A DNA stretch of 19,502 bases from an uncultured Bacilli bacterium (GTDB taxonomy: Bacteria; Bacillota_I; Bacilli_A; RF39; UBA660), in NCBI GenBank assembly GCA_934119965.1, contig CAKOTA010000021.1:1-19502 (forward strand), given 5' to 3'. Shown piece after piece: positions 5,236 to 13,539 of this stretch. The stretch's first letter is position 1; each line of letters starts with the position of its first letter. The position numbers and the translations under genes were made by a program. The notes beneath the pieces were generated by a model. It did not search any database and was not told the origin of the DNA. It was given only the letters and a program-made list of their open reading frames with translations.

Positions 5236-7636
5236 CTAAATCGTGACGGGCTAGTATTGTAGCAGGTCTTTTTCTTACTACATTAAATACTGGAAGTAAT
5301 CCAATAATTAGATTAAATAAATAAACAAATATAATTGAAATTATAACTGTTTTTGGAGTTACTAAAAATACACTACTTAATTGTTTTATTGTTGATAATA
5401 CTTTTAGTACATAGGCAGAAAATATTAAACCTGGAACGCTCGCTAAAGTTGTAATAGCAATTATTTCACCCATAAACATTTTATAAATATCTATTTTTTT
5501 AACTCCAACTCCTCTATAAATACCTATTTCTTTAATTCTCGATAAAAATGATGATCTTATCATTAAATATATTTCTATTAAAGAGATTACTAAAATTATT
5601 CCAGACACTAATAAAGTGTTGTTTACTGATTCTTTCATTTCTAATTTATATTCATCTTTAGCAGATTCATAGCTATCTCTAATATTTAAATTCATATTTC
5701 TAAATTTATCAATTGTTGTTTTTTTATCATTAGAATATATCATCATATCAGATTTATTTTTAATCAAATTATATTTAATTGTATTATTGTTTACAAAATA
5801 ATAATTGTAATCATTTTTACTATAATAATAACCAACTACTGTTAATTTAATATCATTAACTTTCAAATTGGTTTGTTTATTTATAGGCATTTCTTCTTTA
5901 TTATTTATATTTACAATTACTTCATAATCATTAGGTAATCTTCCTTCTTTTAATTCTATTTTATCAGTAAACAAACTATAATCAAACAATGTTTTTTCAT
6001 ACTCATCAGAATCACTATTATCTAAAATATTTATAAAAACATTTCCTGATGTATATATAGATGGACTCTTTAAGTCTGTAATCCCAACAATTTTAAAAGC
6101 ATTCATATTATTAATTAAAACTTCTCTATTTAAAAATTCTTTATAATCAGTAATTCCTGACATTTTAATTACTTCATCATTATCAAATGCTTTAGTAAGA
6201 ACTAATTTATCAACTACTATTTCATATTCATTTGTAGGCATTGTTCCTAATAACAAATCATTTTCTTTAATCAAATTAATATCGGATAATGATCCATTTA
6301 TTGAAGCTTCCATACTATTTGTTTGATAAAAATCATTTATTTTTACTTTAAATTTAACATTAGAATTTCCAGGAATTATATAATTAACATCTTCCATATT
6401 TTCATAACTTAGATAATCGTCAACTGATATTTTTTTACTAATTAATTTCAAATAGTTTTTGTTTTCTTTAACAAAGTTTTCATCTTTTACATTTAGAGTT
6501 GCACTTATAGTACTAACAGCATACATTATAAATGCTCCAGATAGTAAAAATCCAATTAATAGTATCTTTTTTAGGAAAGAAAAATCTAATACTTTTTTAA
6601 ATCCGTTTATTATTAGAGTGATAGGATTTAAAATAGAAGAATATTTCTTTTTAACATTAGTATCAATTATGTTTTTAAAATTAAATTCATATTTATCAAT
6701 ATCTTTTTTAGCAATTTTTTTATAATGTTCATTTACAAATTCAACACTCGAATTTTCATCTATCACTTCTATTTTATCTTTAGTATTACTTCTAATATAT
6801 ATATTTCCATTTTTAACAACTAAATCTAATTTTATCTTTTCTTTATTGTCACTATAAACATTGATATCTATGTCATTTTCTTTTATTTTTACTTCTTCTT
6901 TAAAATCTTTCAAGTAAAATCTATTATCTATTTCATAATCTAATTCATCGACATTATCATTTTGATAATCATCTATTACTTTTCCATCTTTTATTTCAAT
7001 TATCCTTGAAGCATAAAATTTAGCTAATGACCTTTCATGAGTTACTAGTATTACTAGTCGATCTTTAGAAATTGCTTTAATTATTTTCATAATTTCTAAA
7101 GAATTTTTACTGTCTAGATTACCTGTTGGTTCATCGGCTAAAATAATATTTGGATCTTTAACAATTGCTCTTGCAATTCCTACCCTTTGGCGTTCTCCAC
7201 CTGACAACATACCAGCGGGTCTTTTTTTGTATCTTAACATTCCAACTTTGTCTAAAACATATTCAACTCTTTTTTTAATTTCTGTTTTATTTTTTATTCC
7301 TACCATTTTAAGAACTAAAGCAACATTATCATAAACACTTAAATTATCAATTAACTTATAATCTTGAAATATATAACCAACATTTAAGTTTCTTATTTTA
7401 TCAACTTTATATGAAAATTTTGAGCTTATTTTTTGATTATCAATGTATATTTTTCCTTTTTTAATTTTGTCCAAGCCACCAATAGCATTAAGAAGTGTTG
7501 TTTTACCACATCCACTTGGTCCTAATAAAGCAACTAAACCAGTGTCTTCTAAAGTAAGAGAGGTATTATTAATTACGTGCAATTCATTTTTCTTATGACG
7601 ATTAAAATATTTATTAACATTAACTAATTCTATCAT
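5231..7636 (-). CDS. ABC transporter, fused ATPase and FtsX-like permease (second half)
   Basis: An 801-residue half-transporter of the MacB/FtsX (type VII) class, which couples ATP use in the cytoplasm to work outside the membrane rather than to classical substrate passage. The N-terminal ATPase has Walker A GPSGCGKT (39-46), the Q-loop Q91, signature LSGGE (144-148), Walker B ILADE followed by PTGNLD (about 165-175) and the switch His at 200. A linker leads to one membrane helix (about 355-378), a large extracytoplasmic domain (about 380-660) and three C-terminal helices (about 675-790). The ATG follows GAGGAGG and starts one base after the stop of the other half-transporter, so the two are translated together and probably form a heterodimer. 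Substrate unknown; antimicrobial-peptide response, lipoprotein handling or peptide export are all possible. Confidence 0.92.
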   Translation of the reverse strand: MIELVNVNKYFNRHKKNELHVINNTSLTLEDTGLVALLGPSGCGKTTLLNAIGGLDKIKKGKIYIDNQKISSKFSYKVDKIRNLNVGYIFQDYKLIDNLSVYDNVALVLKMVGIKNKTEIKKRVEYVLDKVGMLRYKKRPAGMLSGGERQRVGIARAIVKDPNIILADEPTGNLDSKNSLEIMKIIKAISKDRLVILVTHERSLAKFYASRIIEIKDGKVIDDYQNDNVDELDYEIDNRFYLKDFKEEVKIKENDIDINVYSDNKEKIKLDLVVKNGNIYIRSNTKDKIEVIDENSSVEFVNEHYKKIAKKDIDKYEFNFKNIIDTNVKKKYSSILNPITLIINGFKKVLDFSFLKKILLIGFLLSGAFIMYAVSTISATLNVKDENFVKENKNYLKLISKKISVDDYLSYENMEDVNYIIPGNSNVKFKVKINDFYQTNSMEASINGSLSDINLIKENDLLLGTMPTNEYEIVVDKLVLTKAFDNDEVIKMSGITDYKEFLNREVLINNMNAFKIVGITDLKSPSIYTSGNVFINILDNSDSDEYEKTLFDYSLFTDKIELKEGRLPNDYEVIVNINNKEEMPINKQTNLKVNDIKLTVVGYYYSKNDYNYYFVNNNTIKYNLIKNKSDMMIYSNDKKTTIDKFRNMNLNIRDSYESAKDEYKLEMKESVNNTLLVSGIILVISLIEIYLMIRSSFLSRIKEIGIYRGVGVKKIDIYKMFMGEIIAITTLASVPGLIFSAYVLKVLSTIKQLSSVFLVTPKTVIISIIFVYLFNLIIGLLPVFNVVRKRPATILARHDLD

Positions 7637-7637
7637 T

Positions 7638-9848
7638 TTATACCTCCTCTTTTATTGTGCTTATAGCACTTTTTTTGAATAATTTTTTTGCGAATTTTAA
7701 ACTTATCAAATATGACATAGCTAATAATATAATATATAAAATTATATAATCATTTAAAGTTAAAAATTCAAGGATTGTTTTAACAAATTTAACATTTATT
7801 ACTTTGATTTTATCTAAATAAATAAATATCATAAATGAGAAATAAGCTATATTAGATACTATTAATAGTTCCATTATCAATAATTGTTTTGATATTTGTT
7901 TTGTAGCCCCTAACATTCTTATTGTTGAAAAATATACGTTTCTTGATTTTAGGATTATTCTTATTACAAAGTAAGATATAAAGAATAAAGCTATAACTAG
8001 AATTACTGTTACTGTTGTACTCATAATTTTTATTACTTGGGCTGCTCCATAATTAACTAAGGTATCTTTTATCTTTAATGTTTTATATCCCATATCTTCT
8101 AAAGTGTTTGCTACCTCATCAGTTAATTTATAACTAGTAGCAAAAACACTACTTTGATAATTACCTTTATTAAATAAGTTATTGTAATCATTAGGACTTA
8201 TAAAGATTATTCCGTTATTATTTTCATAGTCGTTAATTCCCAGTAAATAATTAATATTCCATTTATAATATGTATTCATAACATTTAAGTTTAAAGTTTC
8301 ATTATAATATAAATTGTTTACTTCAATAGTAATATTTTTATTGATACAATATTCATATGGACAGTAACTATTTAAATCACTTGATATATAAGCATTTCCG
8401 TCTGGAACATTAGAATTGTACATTATTTTAAAGTTTTGGTTATAAAAGTTAGAATAATAATATTTATCCATAAATAATACTTTAATATCACTATATCTTT
8501 GATTTATTTGAAATTGATATTTATTTATTTGGTTTTGATTTAAATATATTATATTATTATAAGATGCATCATTATTATATTTAATTCCTACTATTTTATA
8601 TTTATCATTACTTGTTTCACCTGTATTATAATCTTGAGTAAATAATTCTTTTTCTAATAAACTTTCACCTAAATCACCAATATAATAATCATTACGATTT
8701 CCTTCAATTATTACCTCATCATCATTTTTAGGCATTCTTCCTAGGTCTAGTTTACCTCTAAAATTTTCAATACTATTTACTGTTCCATCAATCCAAAAAT
8801 TATTATTATCGGTTAAATTTATATTACTATCTAATAACAAATCATTTGAAACAATATAATCTACTCCGTTTATTTGTTTTATTTTTTCATAATCCTCAGA
8901 ATTAAAAGCAGATTTATCTTTTTTCTTGATTACTATTCTTGTATCTTTAATATTTGTAAATACATAGTTAGAACCTGATTTATCAGCAATATATTGTTGT
9001 TCTTTAAAAGAAGCATATTCACTTATAATTGCTACCGTAATAAATAGATAGACTGCTAATATAAGTAAAAATTTAGGTATTATATTAAATGTGTTTCTAA
9101 GCGCTATACGAAGTTTATTAAAAAATGTAATATTTTTATAATTCATTATTTTAGCTTCTATATTAGAATGTTCTTTTATTATTTTATCTTCTAATACTTT
9201 ACCATCGTGCATTTTTATTTTTCTTGTAACATATTTTTCTACTTGTTCATAGTTATGTGTTACAATTATAACTAATTTATCTTTAGAAATTTCACTTAAT
9301 AATTTTATAATTTCAGTTGCTGATTTACTATCTAGATTACCTGTTGGTTCATCAGCTATAATAATTGGTGTATTTTTAGCTAGTGCTCTAGCAATTGCTA
9401 CTCTTTGTTTTTGACCACCTGACAATTTAGATACTTTAGTATTTCTAAATTTATATAAATTTACTTTTTTGATTAATTCTAGTACTTGTTTTTTGATATC
9501 TTTCTTTTTATTTCCGTTTAATAATAATACTAATTCAATGTTTTGATATACTGTATAACTATTTACTAGATTGAAGTTTTGAAAAATGTTTCCAATATAT
9601 TTTCTACGATATTCTTCAAAATCTTTTTCTGTAAAATGGCTTGTCTCTTCACCATTTATATACATTTCTCCTTCTTCATAGGTATCTAGTCCACTTATAA
9701 CATTTAATAAAGTTGATTTACCACTACCAGATTCACCAGTTATAGCAACAAATTCACCCATATTAAATTCTAAACTCACTTTATTAAAACCACTTGCTAT
9801 TACACCTTTGCTATAATAGAATTTTGATACATTTTTTAATTTTATCAT
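7638..9848 (-). CDS. ABC transporter, fused ATPase and FtsX-like permease (first half)
   Basis: A 736-residue protein, first gene of the two-gene operon. The ATPase has Walker A GESGSGKS (38-45), Q90, signature LSGGQ (142-146), Walker B IIIADE with PTGNLD (162-173) and His198. A membrane helix at about 259-279 is followed by a large outer domain rich in Asn and Tyr and three C-terminal helices. This order (ATPase - helix - outer domain - three helices) makes it a full half-transporter like its partner. GGGAGGA precedes the ATG. A promoter with an embedded 22-bp palindrome lies just upstream, so the operon is probably controlled by a repressor or activator. Both ATPase sites look intact, so neither half is degenerate. 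Confidence 0.92.
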   Translation of the reverse strand: MIKLKNVSKFYYSKGVIASGFNKVSLEFNMGEFVAITGESGSGKSTLLNVISGLDTYEEGEMYINGEETSHFTEKDFEEYRRKYIGNIFQNFNLVNSYTVYQNIELVLLLNGNKKKDIKKQVLELIKKVNLYKFRNTKVSKLSGGQKQRVAIARALAKNTPIIIADEPTGNLDSKSATEIIKLLSEISKDKLVIIVTHNYEQVEKYVTRKIKMHDGKVLEDKIIKEHSNIEAKIMNYKNITFFNKLRIALRNTFNIIPKFLLILAVYLFITVAIISEYASFKEQQYIADKSGSNYVFTNIKDTRIVIKKKDKSAFNSEDYEKIKQINGVDYIVSNDLLLDSNINLTDNNNFWIDGTVNSIENFRGKLDLGRMPKNDDEVIIEGNRNDYYIGDLGESLLEKELFTQDYNTGETSNDKYKIVGIKYNNDASYNNIIYLNQNQINKYQFQINQRYSDIKVLFMDKYYYSNFYNQNFKIMYNSNVPDGNAYISSDLNSYCPYEYCINKNITIEVNNLYYNETLNLNVMNTYYKWNINYLLGINDYENNNGIIFISPNDYNNLFNKGNYQSSVFATSYKLTDEVANTLEDMGYKTLKIKDTLVNYGAAQVIKIMSTTVTVILVIALFFISYFVIRIILKSRNVYFSTIRMLGATKQISKQLLIMELLIVSNIAYFSFMIFIYLDKIKVINVKFVKTILEFLTLNDYIILYIILLAMSYLISLKFAKKLFKKSAISTIKEEV

Positions 9849-9873
9849 TTTGTCCTCCCATACATTATATGAC

Positions 9874-9903
9874 TATTATAACATTCGTTATAATAATTTT
9901 CAA
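9874..9903 (-). promoter_or_regulatory. ABC-operon promoter with embedded operator palindrome
   Basis: On the minus strand TTGAAA (complement of 9898-9903) and TATAAT (complement of 9875-9880) are 17 bp apart. A perfect inverted repeat occupies 9874-9895, with 9-bp arms TATTATAAC and GTTATAATA around a 4-bp centre. It covers the -10 and most of the spacer. A dimeric regulator bound there would block RNA polymerase. The regulator is not identified; the HTH protein encoded two genes upstream is one candidate. Confidence 0.75.
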
Positions 9904-9929
9904 AAAAAATATTTCATTTGGAAATATTT
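9902..9929 (-). terminator. Terminator of the HTH/hydrolase operon
   Basis: On the minus strand AAATATTTC and GAAATATTT (9929-9921 and 9915-9907) form a 9-bp stem with a 5-base loop followed by eight T. It lies 26 bases after the hydrolase stop codon and partly overlaps the -35 of the ABC promoter. Confidence 0.8.
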
Positions 9930-9955
9930 CTTATCTTATTATTTAAAAATAATTA

Positions 9956-10894
9956 TCATTTACAATTTTTTAACCAATTATAAATAGTTTGTTTTGTTTC
10001 TTCGTCAATTGGTTTTTGACTTAATCTTTTATATTGTTTTTTTACTTTCATAATATCATTATCATCATCTATTTTTCTTAATATATGATTTACATTATTA
10101 GGAATAAATATAGTTGTATTATCTAGATTTGAAATTTTTTCTAATGTATGATAATTCGCACTTAAATCAGCTGTTCCTGTAATTGCTAGAATATGTCCTT
10201 TATAATTTTTTAATAAATTGATAAAATCATCATCTATTAAACTATTATGTTCTTTCATATATTTTGTACTAAAGAATGCACCATTAAAAAAATAACGAGG
10301 TTTATTTGCTTTATTAGATTTATCAAATAATCCATTTATTTGTTTATCAATTTTTTCTTTTGTTAATACTTTTCTTATATACCAAGCCATTAAGCCTTTT
10401 TTGTTTTGATATTTATCTAGTAATAAATAGTTTTGATATAGTAAGGCACTTTTTAAGCACATACAAGCTCCACCTAACAATATTATTCCATAGATGTTTT
10501 CAATTTTTGTTAATAAGGTTGCTATCATTGCTCCTTCACTATGACCACAAACGATTATTCTATCAGAATCAACATAATCTAATTCTTTTAAATATTTTAC
10601 AACACTTTGAGCATCATCAACTAAATCATATAGTCCAGATGTTTTATAATTACCTCCTGATTCAAAGGTACCTCTTTTATCGTATCTAATACAAACATAT
10701 CCCATTTTTACAAACATATTTGATAAGTTTTTATAGAAATCTGTTTTAAATTTTTTAGTATTTCCATCTCTATCTGTTGTTCCTGTTCCCATTATAAGTA
10801 AAACTGCTGGTTTCCTATTATTTTTATCAGAATAACTTATTGTAGCACCTATATTTATATTACCGTTAATATTTATTCTTTCCTCATTTATCAT
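9956..10894 (-). CDS. Alpha/beta-fold hydrolase
   Basis: A 312-residue cytoplasmic hydrolase or esterase of the alpha/beta superfamily; substrate unknown. The nucleophile elbow is GHSEG with Ser119, the acid is probably D243 in GTADLSA, and the base H270 in NVNHIL. RYDKRG (70-75) follows the second core strand, as in serine esterases/peptidases of this fold. An oxyanion-type MGTGTTDRDG lies at about 35-44. A lid of about 90 residues (145-235) separates the nucleophile from the acid. No signal peptide. GAGGAG precedes the ATG and overlaps the TGA stop of the HTH gene, so the two are co-transcribed and probably translationally coupled. A terminator follows. Confidence 0.88.
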   Translation of the reverse strand: MINEERININGNINIGATISYSDKNNRKPAVLLIMGTGTTDRDGNTKKFKTDFYKNLSNMFVKMGYVCIRYDKRGTFESGGNYKTSGLYDLVDDAQSVVKYLKELDYVDSDRIIVCGHSEGAMIATLLTKIENIYGIILLGGACMCLKSALLYQNYLLLDKYQNKKGLMAWYIRKVLTKEKIDKQINGLFDKSNKANKPRYFFNGAFFSTKYMKEHNSLIDDDFINLLKNYKGHILAITGTADLSANYHTLEKISNLDNTTIFIPNNVNHILRKIDDDNDIMKVKKQYKRLSQKPIDEETKQTIYNWLKNCK

Positions 10895-10903
10895 ATAATC
10901 TCC

Positions 10904-11509
10904 TCACTTCAATAACTTATGTTTACAATAGTTTAATTTACCACATTTCGGACATTTTAAATATCTTTTTGTTGGTAAATGTGGAGCCATTAGATACTGT
11001 TTCATACTTGGTCTAAATTTAATTTTACAATTTGAACATTCGAATGATCCAGATCCCAAATCTAATAGTACGGCATTTATAAACATTACACAAAATATAA
11101 TTGAACCAAAGATTACAATTGATAATTTGTATTTAACATTGATTTCTAGGAATATAGATAACATAACACAAAATACTAGGACCATAGTTCCTACTACTGT
11201 GGATACTATTGAAATAATTATTTTTTTCCTACTGTCTTCTTTTTCTTCTAACATTTTCAATAAATTTGCTTCAGCATTTTCTTTATAGTTTTTTCCTTCT
11301 ATTAAACTTCCACTCAATAGTTCGTTAACACTTATTTCAAGGATATCACATAAAGGAATCATTAAGGAAACGTCTGGTAAACCATTACCACATTCCCATT
11401 TACTTATTGTTTTTTCGCTAATCAATAATTTATCTGCCAATTGTTTTTGTGTTAGTTTTTTATATTTTCTTCTTATGCTTATAAAATTTCCGATTTTACC
11501 TTGATCCAT
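10904..11509 (-). CDS. XRE-family HTH protein with membrane helices and zinc ribbon
   Basis: A 201-residue probable membrane-anchored regulator. The ATG at 11509 was chosen because GGAGGT lies just upstream; an in-frame GTG at 11521 would start at that site. The XRE DNA-binding domain is at about 6-60 (LTQKQLADKLLISEKTISKW recognisable). A charged helix follows, then two hydrophobic helices at about 93-118 and 125-150. The C-terminal part has CxxC at about 157-160 and CPKC plus another Cys near 185-194, a zinc-ribbon pattern. It may sense a membrane or redox signal and control neighbouring genes, but this is inference. The TGA stop is 9 bases from the next ATG and in the same frame. Confidence 0.87.
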   Translation of the reverse strand: MDQGKIGNFISIRRKYKKLTQKQLADKLLISEKTISKWECGNGLPDVSLMIPLCDILEISVNELLSGSLIEGKNYKENAEANLLKMLEEKEDSRKKIIISIVSTVVGTMVLVFCVMLSIFLEINVKYKLSIVIFGSIIFCVMFINAVLLDLGSGSFECSNCKIKFRPSMKQYLMAPHLPTKRYLKCPKCGKLNYCKHKLLK

Positions 11510-11528
11510 AGTTACCTCCACATCTTAG

Positions 11529-11534
11529 ATTATA
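11529..11534 (-). promoter_or_regulatory. -10 element upstream of the HTH gene
   Basis: On the minus strand TATAAT (complement of 11529-11534) lies about 20 bases upstream of the ATG. The -35 position (GTTCTT) falls in the 5' end of the preceding terminator stem and is poor, so strength is uncertain. Confidence 0.4.
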
Positions 11535-11545
11535 TACTTATTATT

Positions 11546-11577
11546 ATTAAAAAGAACCTACGAATCGTAGAGTTCTA
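11546..11577 (-). terminator. Terminator of the serine hydrolase gene
   Basis: On the minus strand AGAAC pairs with GTTCT and CTACGA with TCGTAG, with a single bulged base between the two helices (11576-11553). Five T follow. The stem overlaps the stop codon at 11575-11577. Confidence 0.75.
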
Positions 11578-12561
11578 CATTTTTATACTACGAATATATG
11601 GTTCAATATATTTTTGAATAAATTGAACACGATCTAATATTCTTGGTTTAAATGTTGCTGTTACTGTTATAATTATATTTTCATTTTTATTAATATATAT
11701 AATATTTCCACTATCTCCAATTGCTGAATATATTTGTTTTTTATCGTCTATAATCCACCATAGTTTTCCATATTGCATAAATCCATATTTTTCACCACAT
11801 TTAATACAAGGTGTAGTTATTTGTTCAAGCCATTTTTGAGAAATTATCTTTTTGTTATTATATAAACCATTATTCAAAAAAAGTGAACCTATTTTTAGTA
11901 AATCATTTGCTGATAAACATAATCCAAAACCAGAGGCAGATATTTTATTAGAATCACAAAGCCAAATTTTTTTCTTTGGTTCTTTTTCAGTTATAAATCG
12001 TATATGTTCTTCTTTATTTTTTATATTATATCCTATTCTTGGTTCTATATCAAGCGGCTCAAAAAGGTATTTATTTGCTAATTCCAAAGCATTCATATCA
12101 CTTGCTTTAGTAATTATTCCATTTAGTATTTGAATTCCTAAGGTTGAATATTTAAATTCTCCAGTTATTCCTGTTTTTCCTCCAAGCAAGTCTAATACTG
12201 TTTTGGTCCAATCATCACTTGAACAAACTTTAGTCCAAGGTTCTGATTTATATTTATATGGTGCTGTCATTGTAAGCAAATGATTAATTGTTACTTCTTT
12301 AATTGTTTTTTCTCCTTTTTTTACAATATATTCTGGAAAGAATTCTAAAACTTTTTGATTCACATTTTTTATATATCCTTTATCGATGGCTATTCCTACA
12401 AGTATTGAAGTAATGCTTTTAGTTACAGAAGCAATGTGAACACTATCATCTTGTTTATAGTTATTCCAAGTTTCTGTATATACTATTTTACCATTTTTCA
12501 TAGCTGATATTTGACATATATTAGTTTCTTTAATTAATTCATATAATTCATCTTTATTCAT
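11575..12561 (-). CDS. Beta-lactamase-fold serine hydrolase (class C/PBP-like)
   Basis: A 328-residue member of the beta-lactamase-related family (class C, esterase and DD-peptidase relatives). The catalytic SxxK is SVTK at 45-48, the Tyr motif YST is at 138-140, and the third motif is probably GDSG at 282-285, replacing the KTG/HTG triad of true beta-lactamases. There is no signal peptide or membrane helix, unlike periplasmic or surface PBPs, so it probably acts inside the cell as an esterase or peptidase. Antibiotic resistance is not implied. The ribosome binding site is weak (GGATGTGA). It stands alone between two terminators, with a promoter at 12583-12611. Confidence 0.85.
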   Translation of the reverse strand: MNKDELYELIKETNICQISAMKNGKIVYTETWNNYKQDDSVHIASVTKSITSILVGIAIDKGYIKNVNQKVLEFFPEYIVKKGEKTIKEVTINHLLTMTAPYKYKSEPWTKVCSSDDWTKTVLDLLGGKTGITGEFKYSTLGIQILNGIITKASDMNALELANKYLFEPLDIEPRIGYNIKNKEEHIRFITEKEPKKKIWLCDSNKISASGFGLCLSANDLLKIGSLFLNNGLYNNKKIISQKWLEQITTPCIKCGEKYGFMQYGKLWWIIDDKKQIYSAIGDSGNIIYINKNENIIITVTATFKPRILDRVQFIQKYIEPYIRSIKM

Positions 12562-12582
12562 AAATAATCACATCCGTGAATA

Positions 12583-12611
12583 ATTGTATACAATATTTAA
12601 AAAAAAAACAA
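12583..12611 (-). promoter_or_regulatory. Promoter of the serine hydrolase gene
   Basis: On the minus strand TTGTTT (complement of 12606-12611) and TACAAT (complement of 12583-12588) are 17 bp apart. The -35 lies in the T-tract of the upstream terminator. A 12-bp palindrome ATTGTATACAAT (12583-12594) covers the -10 and could be an operator. Confidence 0.5.
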
Positions 12612-12630
12612 TAGATATTTTAAAACTATT
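12599..12630 (-). terminator. Weak terminator after the SAP-domain gene
   Basis: On the minus strand AATAG and CTATT (12630-12626 and 12614-12610) can pair around an AT-rich, partly self-complementary loop and are followed by ten T after one G. The stem is weak but the T-tract is long; it overlaps the stop codon at 12626-12628. Confidence 0.5.
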
Positions 12631-13237
12631 TTATAATATATTTTTCTATTTTATCAAAATATTCATTTAATAGTTCTTTTCTATATATTTTTTCTTTTGT
12701 TGAATTACGAACTTCATTCCATAAAATAGCCGCCACTTTTAATTTATTAGAATATAACAGACTATTCTTATCTTTACAAAAATCTTTTAAAAATTTATTC
12801 CATTCACAAGAAGATTTATCGTATTTGGCATATTCTCTTTGACCATAATATATTTCAAGCATATTTCCTAAAGTAAAAGAAGTGTCATTTTTTTCTTTTA
12901 CTTTTTTAGCTGTTACAACCATATCAGCATTAAATTTAAAATTATTGATTCTAGTTTTTTCTTTGAAAAAATCTCTGAATTTTTGATTAAATGAAAAACC
13001 GCATTCTAATAGTTTAGTATCTAATGTAAGTTCATTAGTTATTTTTTTTAGTTTAGTTTTCTTTCTAGGTTTTATTATATTTCCTTTGAAGTATTCTTCA
13101 ATTGTTTTATTTAATTCTATTTTTGTTCCCGAAAAATCTAACTCTAATTTTTTACATATTTCTTTTAATTCTTCACGGTACCAATAATATTTTTTGAATT
13201 CTTGGTAAGATTTGATATTTTTAAAGTCTGGTCTCAT
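12626..13237 (-). CDS. SAP-domain (SAP/DUF6434-type) protein
   Basis: A 203-residue cytoplasmic protein. The N-terminal part (about 8-56) resembles the SAP-like motif of a small Firmicutes family: WYREELKEICKKL, then SGTKIELNKTIEEYF. SAP helices usually bind nucleic acid. A Lys-rich hinge (about 57-66) follows. The rest (about 70-203) contains LTLDTKLLECGF, a long Lys/Phe-rich helical part and the repeated FL-type pattern EWNKFLKDFCKDK, similar to DUF6434-type partners. Its ATG overlaps the stop of the DUF3781 gene by one base, so the two are translated together. DNA or RNA binding is expected from the family; the cellular role is unknown. Family assignment is from memory of the pattern. Confidence 0.75.
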   Translation of the reverse strand: MRPDFKNIKSYQEFKKYYWYREELKEICKKLELDFSGTKIELNKTIEEYFKGNIIKPRKKTKLKKITNELTLDTKLLECGFSFNQKFRDFFKEKTRINNFKFNADMVVTAKKVKEKNDTSFTLGNMLEIYYGQREYAKYDKSSCEWNKFLKDFCKDKNSLLYSNKLKVAAILWNEVRNSTKEKIYRKELLNEYFDKIEKYIIK

Positions 13238-13482
13238 TATTTAACCTTATGGGCAGTTATGATTGTATAACTATAAGAATTAACAGTTATTATTATGTTA
13301 TCAATTTCACAATACCAATTTTTTCCTTGTTTATAGATATTACATTTTTCGTTCAGAATTTTGTTTTTACAATATTCAACTACATTATTAGTATTTAAAT
13401 TTAGATTTTTTTTAATTCGGTCAATGCCCATTGGAGTTGTATGAATTTGATTTATGTTTTCTAATAATACTTCCTTATTCAT
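13237..13482 (-). CDS. DUF3781 family protein
   Basis: An 81-residue protein matching the pattern of the DUF3781 family as recalled: IHTTPMGIDRIKKNL, then VVEYCKNKI, then the hallmark GKNWYCEIDNIIITVNSYSYTIITAH. Family length is about 80 residues, so it is full length. It is small and soluble with conserved Cys, Trp and His; function unknown. AAAGGAT precedes the ATG. It is the first gene of a two-gene unit with the SAP-domain protein and is divergent from the sortase gene, sharing a 57-bp control region. Confidence 0.85.
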   Translation of the reverse strand: MNKEVLLENINQIHTTPMGIDRIKKNLNLNTNNVVEYCKNKILNEKCNIYKQGKNWYCEIDNIIITVNSYSYTIITAHKVK

Positions 13483-13539
13483 AATTGTTTATCCTTTCAA
13501 ATTCTATTTTTAATGTTATAATAATATTATGGTGATTGG
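13483..13539. promoter_or_regulatory. Divergent control region between DUF3781 and sortase
   Basis: Only 57 bp separate the two divergent start codons. On the plus strand TATAAT at 13517-13522 with GGTGA at 13531-13535 serves the sortase; its -35 (TTTCAA, 13495-13500, 16 bp away) is weak. On the minus strand AT-rich -10-like sequences overlap the same bases, so the two promoters are probably back to back or overlapping. Confidence 0.5.

Noticed and set aside
5231..9848. BceAB-type bacitracin module
   Set aside because: In this operon both proteins have ATPase and permease parts fused and no histidine kinase/response regulator pair is adjacent; only the broader MacB/FtsX class is supported.
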